From Centropus unirufus (taxonomy: Eukaryota > Chordata > Aves > Cuculiformes > Centropidae): 64,000 bases of DNA. The stretch covers positions 246,807 to 310,806 of the forward strand of contig VYZI01000074.1 in the NCBI GenBank assembly GCA_013397695.1. Reading direction: 5' to 3'. Below are positions 1 through 12,600 of this stretch, piece after piece. Below the pieces are notes generated by a model. It ran no database searches and was not told the DNA's origin. It saw only the letters and a list, made by a program, of their open reading frames with translations. A program made the translations under genes and the position numbers. How positions within the stretch are numbered: position 1 is the stretch's first letter; each line of letters begins with the position of its first letter.

Positions 1-1679
1 CAATTTACCTCATGGATACTGTACCTTTCAGGGCAAGATGACATCTGACAATCTTGAATACGTTACATGAAATAATTATGTAATATCGCTGTGACTACAG
101 TATTTACTGTGTCATGAAATGGGAAACATTAGTTATTGTCCTGTACCATTGCCACAATTTTTGTTATTTGAAGTAGTGCAGAAAAGGTAATTCATGATTT
201 GCAGAATGATTTAGCATATTTCAGGTTTTATTATGTTTCTCTGCATATTTCTATTTTCAATTGCTCAGGCTTTCTTTTGCAAGGCTCTTTTATTTTCTTT
301 TCAGACTATTTTGCAAAAACTGACATATTTGATACATGAAAGAAAAAAGTTAATTGCATTGGTGAGGATTCTATCCTTTGTTGTTGAGAAAGGCCACGTC
401 AACCATCCTGTTCAGGATTCATCTCTACATATGCAATTTGTTTTTCTTGGTAACATGTTGCAGTACTTATTGTATTATATTATATCCCTCCTTGAGATTG
501 CGTGACTACAGCAATTTTACTACATTCCTTTGATCGGATGACTTCCACTCTTCCAAAATTACTACTAGGAGTAAAGTTCTGCAGTTCTTTGAGATTTTAT
601 TCACCATGGCTGATTTTCCATTAAATTCTGTATTTGAGATCAAAGCACATTTAAGTTACTAATAACTAGTCAGATCAGAAAAAAAAATTGTGGTCTACGC
701 ACGTACTGCGAAATCTATTTGTACTTCACAGCATGCATAGAAACCCCACTGATCCTAAAGTCAGCTTTTACATACCAACTGTAGGCACCATATGATCTTT
801 TGTGTAACAAGAGTAATGTTACAAGTATGGCATAACAAGTCTGGATATAGTCTTTTTATGAACTTTCTTAACTTTTAGTTCAAACTGTTTTAATTTTTGT
901 ACAGCACTGTGTCTTTCTGGTGTATAAATACTTCATACTGGTTTGATAACCTGCAAATTAAGCATTAACGTAATTAACCAGCCCACTTTTAATGTTGGCT
1001 TCATTAGTTTTTTTACAATTGGAGGACATCTATAAGAGCCCCAGGAGAACATTCTATATCCAGTTTAGATTTGGGTACATTTTTTTCATGTAAAGTTATG
1101 AGAATTCAGACTCTTTCTTCTTTCCTTCTTACGGTTACAGAAATAAAATGAGAAGACTGATTTTCTTAACAGTAACTTTATAACATATGTAAACTGAATG
1201 ACTCAGTTGATTACAAAATGAAGTTCTGCAGCATCATGTCAAAATGGAGCAAAGGCTAAAGGTTTACAAATACACCCCTATGAAAGATTTTTACATGTTT
1301 TCCTTCAAGAACATGTTCTAAAAGAACACATCGTCCTCCAAGAGGCATGTTCTCCTCCAAGATATCTATGATGGTGTTCACAGCGATTTTGGTATTCTGG
1401 CTGTTTTGCCCTATTTCAGTGGCATGGGGCATCGAATTGCTGGAAACTGTGATATAATTTGTCATGACTGGTATATAGAATTTAATATTTGCTAGAACAA
1501 ACCTTTTATCAAATACGGACAGTGTTGTATTTAAATATTTCAAACAGTGATTATGGAGAACCTATGAGGGAACAGTCCCTTTTATTTACACATCTGGCAT
1601 TCTGGAAATCTTACTTGTAACTACAAACTGTTATGATAAAACTGCAGTTTAGGGAAGTTTCTGGAAGTAATGGTTATGA
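1..1679. other. AT-rich non-coding DNA, no gene recognised
   Basis: Open frames here stay below 100 codons on both strands and encode nothing I recognise. I see no splice-bounded exon, RNA gene or repeat family. The sequence is ordinary AT-rich vertebrate intergenic or intronic DNA. Confidence 0.6.
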
Positions 1680-1790
1680 AGCAATGAAATAGATTGTCTG
1701 GGGACATTGTGCATTCCTCAACACTGGAGGTCTTTAAACAACAGGTTAGACAAACATCGATTTGGAATATCATACCCTAGACACGTTTTT
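1680..1790 (+). mobile_element. Degenerate CR1-type LINE 3' fragment
   Basis: The stretch containing 'ctggaggtctttaaacaa', then 'caggttagacaaacat', matches the pattern of the conserved region just after the reverse transcriptase of amniote CR1 elements (…'ctggaggtctttaaa'…'aggctggacaa'…). The preceding 'gaagcaatgaaatagattgtctgggg' corresponds to the 'ggaacaggttgcctaggga' segment with many substitutions. The copy is short and much diverged. It lacks the typical 3' terminal octamer repeats, so it is an old truncated remnant with no coding potential. The family call rests on sequence memory, and the exact borders are uncertain by some tens of bases. Confidence 0.6.
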
Positions 1791-3734
1791 AGCAATGAAG
1801 TAAAATAAGAACACTGTGTCTTTGCTTAAGATCACAGCCTGCCCCAGCACAATAGTTTTAAGCAAAAACAGAGATTGTAATTGCACTGTACTATGTGGGA
1901 CCAGCTGCAAGGACTTTCCACTGTTCACTGACATTATGTCCATGTGCAATGATTCTTCTCTGCTATGTAAGATGGATAAGCAATGACAGTATCTCCATGG
2001 ATATGCACTTTATGTAGTGTGAGGGGTTTTTGCAATATACTGAAGTCCTTGATCTGCACGGGGATCGGGGGAGGCACAGTGTTGCCACTCTGAGGGAACA
2101 AAGGATTTCGGTTCTTCTCCTTTGTCTCTGACCCTTCTTTTGAAGAGCAGTCCAGCTTGCTGTCCTGCTAGTCAGAATGAATACTCTTTCCAGGTTTTAG
2201 TCATTACTTTTATAAAATATGCAAGAGTACATTTACAATAGCAGTATTCCAGCAATGCATTCATATGAATTATCAAAATGAAACTACAGTTGTCAGAAAA
2301 AAAAAAGAAGCAAAGTATATGTTGCTCACTCCTACCTATGCCTTTTCTGTTCACTCCTACCTATGCCTTTTCTGTTCACCTGCTGGAGTACTCTCTAATA
2401 TGACAAACCACTGTGGGTTCCTGACCTTTTCCACTGCCAGTCCCATCCAAGAAAAGCCAACTTGGGTAGAGCAATGAAGCAGGGGCAGAGGGGCTGTCCC
2501 ATAGAATTATCACACACAAAAGTAGATTTGACTCTATACTATTTCCACACTGTAAGCAGACATAAAACCACTGACAACATAACTGAGTACCAAAGAGAGA
2601 CTGTGAGAGCTTTCTAAAAGGCTGATTATGGTGCTAGTGTGCAGGAGGGCACATGTGCTTTCACAGCCATAAGTTCTTTTTTGAGGGCAAGTTAAATATT
2701 TGGGGGATTTTCCAGCTTGTACAAGGCTAGAGAAGGCAACTCAGGATGGGTAAACTTGGTGCCCCATTCTAGAGAGGAGTCCCACTCTATTGCCAAAAAA
2801 AAGTAACTAAGAGGAGTTCAGAGTTTAGATTGTATAGTCATCACAGCTTTGTGTTTCTCTTCCTGCACCACCACACTTTTCTTCAGCCATCTTGTATTCA
2901 TGTTACCTCATGGGGAAACAGGTTAGCAGGATGATGTAAGTTAAAATTATCTTTTTCTTTTAAAATGGGGCCCATTTAACTGGCCATGATCTGCCCACCA
3001 AAGACTAAAACAAGTATATGCCCCAAAACAAGTGGGAATGCATGCAAGGAACCAGAGGTAGCAAGTTGGAGAAGAAAAAATACTTTTAAAATTTTTTAAA
3101 TAACATCATTTTCCCCCTTGAACTCACTTCAAAACTTCCAATTGTTTTCCCAAATTATTTTCCCATATTCCCATATACTTCCAAATATTTTCCCACAGCA
3201 TGCTTTCTGTATGCTTTTAATCAGTAATGAAATTGCCTCAGTCAAATGCTTGTAATTCAGACTCGCTGCATCAGACCAAGAAGTTTAATTTTTCTTATAA
3301 ACCAGTGAATCTCAATTCCACTGAAATTTCACTGAAGTCTTTCCATCAGTGAAAATGATGTGAGAGCAGATTTAAGCTCTGTACTAAACTACTGGTTTAT
3401 TTACTGTGTACAAACGTTAAGGGATTTATTATTTATAGATACAGACTTGTAAAATATCCTCTTTCTGTTTATTTTTTGGAAAATTGGGATCATGATGTTA
3501 TCTGCTTGTTCAAATATGATGTATGATTCCATTCAACAAATAATAATAGTGAGATTGTTTAGAAATTTTTTTCCTAAAGAGGCACATTCTCTTCTACTTG
3601 CCTTGCAAGCATGTTCCTTAATCTCATCTGATACTTTTGATTTAATTGAGAAAAGTCACTGTAAAAGAATGTCATTTTTCTTCCATGACTTTGTTAAAAA
3701 AAAAAGAAAGGTAATGTAATTAAGAATATGCCTA
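1791..3734. other. AT-rich non-coding DNA, no gene recognised
   Basis: Apart from the short tandem duplication near 2.3 kb I see no element here. A slightly GC-richer patch at about 2050-2160 shows no open frame of note and no recognisable family. Confidence 0.55.
2326..2379 (+). repeat. 25-bp perfect tandem duplication
   Basis: The 25-base unit starting 'tcactcctacctatgcc' occurs at 2326-2350 and again, without a single change, at 2351-2375. The first four bases of a third unit follow (tcac, 2376-2379). Perfect identity suggests a recent replication-slippage duplication that may vary in copy number between individuals. No gene is affected. Confidence 0.95.
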
Positions 3735-3790
3735 AGCAAAGAAAAAACAACAATAAAACAAAAACAAAAGCAAAAGCAGCAAAAAAAGAC
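3735..3790 (+). repeat. A-rich low-complexity tract, CAAAA-like
   Basis: This is an irregular run of A with interspersed C and G (caacaataaaacaaaaac and similar). It could be the decayed poly-A-like tail of an old retro-insertion, but no source sequence is recognisable upstream, so I call it only low complexity. Confidence 0.75.
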
Positions 3791-3912
3791 TCCTAAATTC
3801 CCTGGAAGAACAACAACATGTCATGTCTGCAACAAAAAATTGCTGCAGTCAACACATAAGTAAGTGACCTGTAGATGATCTAATTTTAAAAAAATTACAT
3901 TATAATGGTTTG

Positions 3913-3950
3913 GGGAGAGGAAGAATAAAGGAAGGAGGGAAGGAAGGAAA
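3913..3950 (+). repeat. GGAA-rich purine tract
   Basis: A purine-only stretch made mostly of GGAA and GGGA units (gaaggagggaaggaaggaaa). It is a short microsatellite-like sequence. GGAA runs can bind ETS factors, but nothing here shows that this one does. Confidence 0.8.
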
Positions 3951-5719
3951 TGTTCTAACTGCCAAAGGATTATTCATAACCAAATAATTTCACACCATTT
4001 CTATCTCAATCATTTTTAACGATTTCTCGTTAAAAATGGGTCATGGGCTTAGTGGAACATCATTGAATAGGATGTAAAATATCTACTGAAATCTATTTTT
4101 GTATCGTTAATCTTACAAATAAAAAAAAATCACCCTTACTTTTAAGCATTTGCTGTACATTATTGTATAAAAAAGGAAAACATTCTCAGATGAATCAGTG
4201 GGGATCACTCCATTGCCTGTGCTACCCACACAAAATGGAACAAGCCTCTGAACTTGAAGCCACTGGCATCTCTCTCTTTGACTTACTCATCAGCAAACTC
4301 ACATCTTTTAAATCCTCAAAGTTAATGCCAACAGTGATTTCTGCTGTGTTGTCACCTGTACAGGCCAGTAGCTCTTCTTGGAGGGAGAAGAAAGGACTCC
4401 TGCCTAGATTAGATTAAAGCCACGGTGCAAAGGAATTGGTATGAACAGCTTCAAGATACACAAGCCTTTATCTGCCTTTGTAAACTACAAGACATTTGAA
4501 TAGCATTAGATAGTTGAATAGTGAGCCAGAACATAGACATACTGACTTTCTTGTTCTTCAAATGCCTAAGAAAAGGCTTTCCCCTTCAAAACAGAACCAT
4601 GAGAAAAGATGCAGAGTAGTTTGTATGTCATCTGTATATTAGACTTTTCTTCTCATCTTCTATATGGTACGATAAAGGAAACGTGACTATTCTGTGAACA
4701 CAAAGTAATGATGCCAACATGATTTCTCTCAGTTGGAAGGCATCCTCTCATTAAAACAAATGGCTAAGGCCAAGAATCTAGGAACCTGCATGCCGCTGAA
4801 ATACAAGGTGCAGTTGTTATCCAGGGACTAGAAGAACATAATGAAACATATTTTCTGACCTAAAGTAGACCCTGAATAACAGAAAACAAAGAAGCTCCTT
4901 CAACCATCCTAATGGGTTTATTCTTCGTATTTAGTCTCCCTAAAGTCATTTCAGGTTATTGCTGTAAAGGATAATTATGCACAAGGACAGGTGGAAGGCA
5001 TACTTTAGCTCTTTTCAAAAGAAGTATCGGTGCATTATTCCAATTAAAAACTTTGCTTTCATTTCCATTCCACTTTCAAGAATAAGTTTCATTCAAAAAA
5101 CTTTTTCATTATTAAAACTCCAGCAGTAAATATATTTTTTGATATGAGTAGAGTAAGGTTTGAGGTCCCACAATGTGATAATCTATCTCACCCTTTTTAT
5201 TTATTTTTTACTATTATTGACATATTTATCTTTATTAAGCACAAAGTCCTCATACTTTCTATTCCTAAGCAGGCCATGGAAGTGTTAAGGAAATGACAGT
5301 GTTTCTATAACATGCTGCCATTGTAGTCCTTGTCAGGTTTAACACCCATTCATGCCCTCGGACATATTATGCAGTAGATAGCAAGCAAAAGGACAGACAT
5401 ATATCCCTAGAGAGTAATACACCCTTGATCATTTTGCTAAGTTGATCGTTGACAGCAGCAACAGAGACTCAGAAGAAAAATGGCCGTATCAAATGATCAT
5501 TTTCAATAAAATTTCAGTGTACTGTGATGACTGATTCTGTGTCTGAATTCTGCGTTATTGCATATACAGGGTCAAGTAGTCACCATATACTGTGCTAACA
5601 AACACTCTGCAATCACTCAGGTAGACTACAAAAGCAAAGAGAAATAGGAGGTTTCAGAAAGGGAGAAGAATTGTCAAGAATTTTTCCTTAAGAAAAAAGG
5701 AAGAAAAATTCTTTTCTTA

Positions 5720-5740
5720 CATTTATTTATTTATTTATTT
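5720..5740 (+). repeat. (ATTT)n microsatellite
   Basis: About five uninterrupted units of ATTT, ending in a C-rich boundary. It is too short to be strongly unstable. Confidence 0.9.
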
Positions 5741-8700
5741 CTCCCTTGCTTTTAGAGGCATTTATTTCCATTGAAAGAAATTCTCAAATTTCTTTTCTCA
5801 AACGCTAGCAAGGGGAATATTCAACAATTAAAACCTATTATTTTGCTTAGTCTTCTACTGTTAGATATGTTTTACTTAGGATGTTGGTTCTAAGAATCTT
5901 TGAAATTGAAAGGCAAGACAGAGAAAAAGCTTCCTTATCTACAAACTGTATTTATTATTCTTCACACAATATTGTAAACTTCAACAAAGAATCAGATTTT
6001 ACTCTTGCTTAGATTGTTGAGGATCACAGCGATCCAGCTCTTCTATCACACTGTCTGAAGTGTGGTGCCCATGAGGTAACATTAATAATGAGATGAGCAC
6101 TGTCGTATTTAGCATTTCTTCCCTATTCAATCTCAGCAAGGCTAACCTTCTGCAATGCAAAGTAACATTTACTTCCAGTCCTCTTGCTTTTATTACAGGT
6201 GAATATCTCCTTACAATACAAGTGACCTATTGAAATTATTTGCACATGTACATCCAGTGGGAATGATTAAGGCATGAACAGGTAAGTATCGACATTATAT
6301 TAAGTTCTTTGTTTGCATTTACGTTCTAAGGATTGAATTTTCAGAATCTGGCTTACAATATTGAACTTGAAATTTCCACACCATAGACTCCTGCATCTGC
6401 AGTACTGTCCTAGGGCTCCATACATAAAGGGGAAAAGGAACCTTAGGGTACAGTATATCTGAAATATTTTAGACAACTTATTTAGGATGAAATTAACAGA
6501 AGCACCTTCTTCTTTTCATTGGCTAGAAGAGGAGTTTAAGGAGATTAACTCAGGTGCCAACTTCTGCTGCCAAGAGGAGGTGACATGGATCCCACCACTG
6601 CTTTCTGAAAAGATAAGTACTTATTGTAAAATAATGTCTCAGCCCATCATCCACCATGTCAGTTTGAGGGTGAAACGGGTTGCTTTCTAAGCAGACTTAA
6701 GCGAAGATTCTAAGTGATACTAAGATCTTTTCATTGATTTTCAGTTTAAATAACTTCAGTCTTCTAAAGAAAAAAAAAATCTTTATTATATATAGTTTTC
6801 TAAGCCACTTTCTAGTTACAGGGAGAAATAAGGTCTCCCAAAGGTGATTCAGAACACCCTTAAAATCTCTGTAGTTCAGAGAGATAGGATAAGTAAGCCT
6901 CTTGATGTGATGCTCTCTCTTTTTTTCAGTGACCCACGATGAGTAGCCAGAATGAGTACACTGAAATTAGAAGATAAATTTTAGGCAACTAGAAATAGAT
7001 CAGTGACTTAGGTGCACTGGTTCAACAAAACTATTTTCTAAACATTTCAACAAAACATTTCTAATGACATTAAGAATTACTCATGAAGAGAAAGCTGCAA
7101 GTTTAAGAAACATCTCTGAGATGGAAGCTGGCCCCCCCACCTTCAGCAGCATTCAAAAAATCTTTATTTATATCTGCAACTTGGGCTATTTACCTGTCTT
7201 CAAACTAAATTCTGCCTCCACAGAAAATAGAGAAAAGGGAGATAGGAAATAAGCAGAATAAACACAAAGACTTTTTTGGAAGGATACAGTTGTTCATGCT
7301 GGCCAGTTTCTCAGTAGAGTATTTGACAGAAGAACAAGGAACTATTATTTTGACAGAACAATTTGGGCAGATCTTTACATCAAAAAATTTGATAACTTAT
7401 CACTGAAGAGTGCTAATTTTTTTTTAGTTCAATAAGCATATTCACTAGATAATAACGTTTGGTATGTATCTAACTAAACTAACTTATCTAAAACAACTTC
7501 TCTGCTGTTCCAGGTGAGGTGAATCAGTCATAACTGATTTTTCCATCCATACACTGAGCAATTCTTGGGATTAACCTCAGAAAAGCAGCCTTGATCCCTA
7601 TTTCTGTCTACAAAGACTAGTTAACCAGGATACTGACCTTCAAGCCAGCAGCATAGTAAAAGTAGAATTAAAGTGTTTGAGAAATGCTTAAACATAGGTG
7701 TCGTCTCATTTGAGACATCCCGCAGTATTCAAGGCACGTTTGTACAGCCGGTGGATGTGCATAGGAATTAGAGGTCCATCTGTGCTCTTCAAATGCAGCA
7801 GCTGCAAAGCAGGTGATGTGATTGAGGTGCGGATGTGTGAACAACAGAATTGTGAGCAGCAGCTTTTATATGAGTCATAATATTCATATGGAATATAGGA
7901 AAATGCCAGTGGAATACACCTGCAAAAATGATATTTCATTACTACAACAAGCAACAGGATTATGAAATTTTCACTTCCAATTGTGAAAAAATTGAAGCTT
8001 TTCAAATTTTATTTTACAGAAATGCATCTTTTGAGACTTCAATACTGACATAAATAACATTTTTTCTAATTTAGAATGAAACTAATTCCCCTAAATTACT
8101 GCAAATAAGACACATTAAGGATCTGAAGCTGGTTTTCTCCTGCCTTAATTGTCTTTGTCTTTGCTTTACCCTGAAAATGTGATGGATCCACATATCTCTA
8201 CATCAAATATCTTGGCTTTACTGAAAGAACAAAGTTTGATTGATTCATGCCTTGACTTCTGTGCTTAGTTTTAATATGTCAATACTTTCCATATCTGGTC
8301 TAAGAAATGTTTAAGAAATTTATATTACATCTCTTAATGCAATGTTTAAGAGTTAAAGAAGACAGTTCTTCCATATATATGTAATTGTGATTGTATTTAA
8401 TAAGTAAATGTAAACAAGACTTAAAATATAACACTTTTAATGAACTTAAAACATTGTGGTTTTCATCCCTGGACCTTCTGTGACTCTCAAACTCTACCAT
8501 TGTGCTTTGATTTTTTTTTGTTTTGTTTAAAATGGAATGCGAATAAAAATGTATTTTTAACTTGAATTTTCCTTGAACTGAATTGTGTCAAAAATTAACG
8601 TTAAATACTTTTTAATATTGTTTTTTGTCAACAATTTAAATATTTAGATGATATTCAATAAACATTTTCATTGAAAGGTAAAAGAATAAAAAGATAAACC

Positions 8701-9315
8701 AAGCTTTATTGAAACATAGGTTCTTAATATGAATGGCAGGAAACACTGACTGTTTAAAGGGGACTTTGGGGATAAAAAAACTGAAAGATTACAGATCCTC
8801 ATATTGTGACCAGGCAAAAATTATTTTAATTTGTATATTTCTTTCCTTTACACACTATTTAGAAGCTTCAGTTTGTTCATATCTGTCACAATATAATTAC
8901 ATTAAGCACTTAGGTGAACAAATTAGGGTAATTTAATTTTGCAGTTTAAACTCTGATTTGTCAGATTAGTTCAAATCAAAAGGAAATTTCTGAGGAAAAC
9001 AGCTTATTTCTGACAGTCATATCGTAAGAGAGGAGATGATTAGAAAACGTGCAAGAAATACAAAAAAATCTGCTTTCGTACTGCTAAGAAGAAAATTGAG
9101 GGGTGCAAGGAAGAGCAAGATACTTTCTCTAACAGCACGGGTCTATCTTGAAAAGCAGTTGCCTTAAGATGTGATCATCCCTGCAACAAGAAACCAAAAG
9201 CATCTATGCATAAAGGCATGTAGGGGAAATTAGTTGCTGTGAGTAGTATATTTTTACAACTCTTTTCACTCTAACTATTCACAGTATCAGTGAATTATCA
9301 TTACAAAGTGATGCT

Positions 9316-9331
9316 TTCTTCTTTCACTGTT
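9316..9331 (+). repeat. Left copy of 16-bp near-repeat flanking the gap
   Basis: ttcttctttcactgtt on the left side of the assembly gap matches 15 of 16 bases of ttcttctgtcactgtt at 9559-9574, which are the first bases after the gap. The sequences diverge immediately beyond the repeat on the right side. The two copies probably mark a local repeat or a misjoined contig edge. Confidence 0.85.
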
Positions 9332-9346
9332 ATAATAAATATATTA

Positions 9347-9558
9347 NNNNNNNNNNNNNNNNNNNNNNNNNNNNNNNNNNNNNNNNNNNNNNNNNNNNNN
9401 NNNNNNNNNNNNNNNNNNNNNNNNNNNNNNNNNNNNNNNNNNNNNNNNNNNNNNNNNNNNNNNNNNNNNNNNNNNNNNNNNNNNNNNNNNNNNNNNNNNN
9501 NNNNNNNNNNNNNNNNNNNNNNNNNNNNNNNNNNNNNNNNNNNNNNNNNNNNNNNNNN
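9347..9558. other. Assembly gap (212 N)
   Basis: This is an unbroken run of N. Its non-round length suggests an estimated rather than a placeholder gap size. Any open frame spanning it is an artefact. What is missing cannot be told from the window. The near-repeat at both edges suggests repetitive sequence inside. Confidence 0.99.
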
Positions 9559-9660
9559 TTCTTCTGTCACTGTTCTTCTTAGGAAGCTAAGACTCTGTGC
9601 TAGAAAGACTTCTTGAGCAGACAAGGTCAAAGGCTGATGGGCCATTAATCATTTAGAAAA
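9559..9660. mobile_element. Possible LTR-derived scrap beside the gap
   Basis: The segment contains 'caaaggctgatgggccatta', a GGGCCATTAAT-type motif that I associate with LTRs of avian ERVL-like endogenous retroviruses. A related motif (gttaatgggccata) occurs at 59733-59746 in the other LTR-like block of this window. Neither LTR end nor coding sequence is visible. The left border is lost in the gap. The assignment is tentative and rests on a short motif only. Confidence 0.25.
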
Positions 9661-12600
9661 TATCTCCAAAATTTTATTTGAATAGACATAAATAAGGGAC
9701 AGAAAGGGCTGAATTTCAGTCTGAGGTCTCTCCATCCTTCTCAGTGTAGGTTTCAGCAGCATAAAGATGATATTATGCCGAAGCAAAATCAGTGTAGCCG
9801 TTTGCTGTCAGCTACAAACTTTCTGCGTATGATCCTATCACTAAAAGCTCAGTCTAACATTATTGCTTCCTACAGCCTGCACCTTGTGTTATAATCCCAC
9901 TTCTAATGCCCATAGGAAAGAATACTCCATCATATGCCTATTTGTGTATTTGTGCTTTGATAAATTGATTAATACTGGGCATTTACTCTTGAACAGGGTT
10001 GAAAATCCTAAATGGAGCTGACAGGCTTGAAAGTAAGATATCAGAGACCAGATGGAAGTAAATAGCTTGTTCAGAGTCTTCAGATACAACGCTGTGTCCA
10101 CACGGCAATTGCTTTGATTTGAATAAAAGCAGATATGAATACTGTTGTAGGAGTAAGCCGATATTATTATTCTCTGACATATAATTGCACTTCTTTGGAA
10201 GTAAAAGAAAATTGATAGAGTTTTAATGACACAGTCTTTAAATGTCAGTAACTCTTAAAATAAAAAAAAACATATATAGAAATAGGGAGAAAAATTAGGA
10301 GTGTGTAATCCTTCAGACAAATAAATTTCTGTGGTATATAGAATGTATAAAAACTATTGATAAAATTGGAGAGCTGACCAGCCAGGACAAAATTTTATCA
10401 TCCTGATAGCGATGTTGTCTCTGGCTAACTCAGCATAGTGAAAAGTGCTCTGGATTCTAAAGCAAGAAAAAAAAAAGAAGGATAAAAATTAGGCCATAAT
10501 TTCAAGAAACTCTGAATGTGCCTCTTGTTAGATTCAAATGGGCAGTAGAGCTGTTCAGATTTCACCTTATAGCATTTTACAAAACCTTTGCCTTTCTCCA
10601 GTAGCTGTTTCCTATATTTTGTTGATATTGTTTCTTGTTCTTTGTAGATAGCTCAAACACTTTAATAATAAAAATTGAAAAATAAAAAATAGAACATATA
10701 AGCATATAAAATAGTAGTAGCACTCATATATAAAATAGAAATAAAGTTATCTAATATTTAAGAAGACACCATCCATCTTCATGACAGATTAAGTAGCTCC
10801 TGTGGATGTACAAATGCACTTACACCTGTTGTAGAGAAAGTACATTATCAGAAAAGGAGAACAGATGTAGAGAAAATAAGATGGCTCTGCAAAGAGATAT
10901 CTCTGTACTGCTGTGTTTTTAACCAACAAGTAAGACATACATAACAAAGGAGAGCATTTTGATCTGTTCAGATCATTGTTCCTCTTGCCAGACACAGGTT
11001 TTTTTCATAAGCAGCATCTTTAGAGAATTCTGATGTGAATTTTACATCAATATAGCATCTTCTTTTTCCCATCTGTAAAAAACATATTAAACATAAAATA
11101 AAACACATCATTTCTGCAGCTGTACACTAAATAATAGACTAAATGGCTTTAATTTAGGTGACAAATTGGTATAATAATGTAGAGCCACCCTCTGAGACTG
11201 CCTCAATGAACAACTGACCCCTTGAAAAAGCAGAAGTTATATTCACTTTTTCCTTTGGAATTCTCTCAAACCTTGACTTGAATTTTGTTCCTTTCTCTTC
11301 TTTGCTGTTGCCATTTCAGTAGAGTGACAATGAGCCCAGTCTCTGACAACTAAGAGAGCTTTAACATTATTTGCATCAGTGAATAAAAAGGCTCATTATG
11401 TGAATATGTGGATGTTTGTGAACATTAAATGGGTTGCAATATGTTGATGGCAAGCTGAAGCGAGTATTTTCGGGTGTCACCTACTCAAAAAACTTACACT
11501 CAAATATGGGGTTTTTTATCTCTGATATGCGTTCTAATTGTGATTAATATTTCTTAAATTAAATGTACATGAATTAAAATAAATGTAATGGCTGATCAGA
11601 TGAAACTGGCTTAACCCAGAACACCTTCTCAAGAGGACTAGGCCAATCAGATCTTTCATAGCATCTTCAACAGGTTGCTCCTCATCTTGACTGCAGTGGC
11701 CAAGGCATAATAAGGAAGAAGGAGATCCTATAAAAATTGAAGCAAGATTGTAACTGAATTAAAAGCTTCTATATCAAATGCTGATATTAGGGTCTACAAT
11801 TTTTTCCTTTTAGAGAAGTGAAATTTAGGCATTAACCATGAATAAAGGCATGCATATAACTTCCTAAATTGGATGTGCATTAATTACATTCTATCCCATT
11901 TACCAATTCCCTGTCATTAGTTTTAGGTAAAAGGCTTAGACTTTCTGTTCTTATAGGGCATTTCTCTGCTACCTATATGATCATGATTTCAAGTAAGTAT
12001 GGATGAGCACAAAAAAGAGGAAAGCTAAAAATCATTTGCCCAGCACCTTAGTAACCTCTGACACACCTATGAAGAAATTCTCTTTGCAGATGAACACTGA
12101 TGATATCAGTATTCACTTCTAAAGGAATTCTGACATATCAGTGATGTATCTCAATGCTTTGTCATGCCATTAATTTCTAGCCATTGATTTTATGATCTTG
12201 TTATGAAAAGGATGAGCCCAAGAGGGAGATGTTGCACCATGAGCATTGACAGAGTAGCCAGGAAACCTTCAATCCCAGTGGGGGTGGGCCCTGTCAGTCC
12301 CAGTAATCCACAAGGGTCCTGAAATGCCTTACAGTGCTTGACTTGTTCAGAATAGTTCTTAGGCAGGAATTTATGGAAATCTGCCTTAACTCTTGCAAAG
12401 AATTTTGTGCCCTATTATTCTGATTAACTCTGGGCATTATACTACCTTTATTTTACCTTTTATTTTCACAGGAGGATATGATCTGGCCCATGAAATTTAG
12501 CAGAGTTTGAAAGAGTAAATCCCATCATAACCTCTGCTATTATAAAATCTACTCACATAAGCCAGTAGTGCCTGTTCATCCATAGTTTTTCCCCCACAAG

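Larger units (their letters stand above)
3951..9346. other. AT-rich non-coding DNA, no gene recognised
   Basis: There are no open frames above about 100 codons and no family-level similarity that I can see. The frame at 4163-4417 and those around 7.7-8.0 kb lack plausible splice context and protein motifs. The only structured item is the ATTT microsatellite at 5.7 kb. Confidence 0.55.

Noticed and set aside
9290..9645. Open frames of 108 and 114 codons spanning the N-run
   Set aside because: Most of each frame is undetermined sequence, so they are artefacts of the assembly gap.
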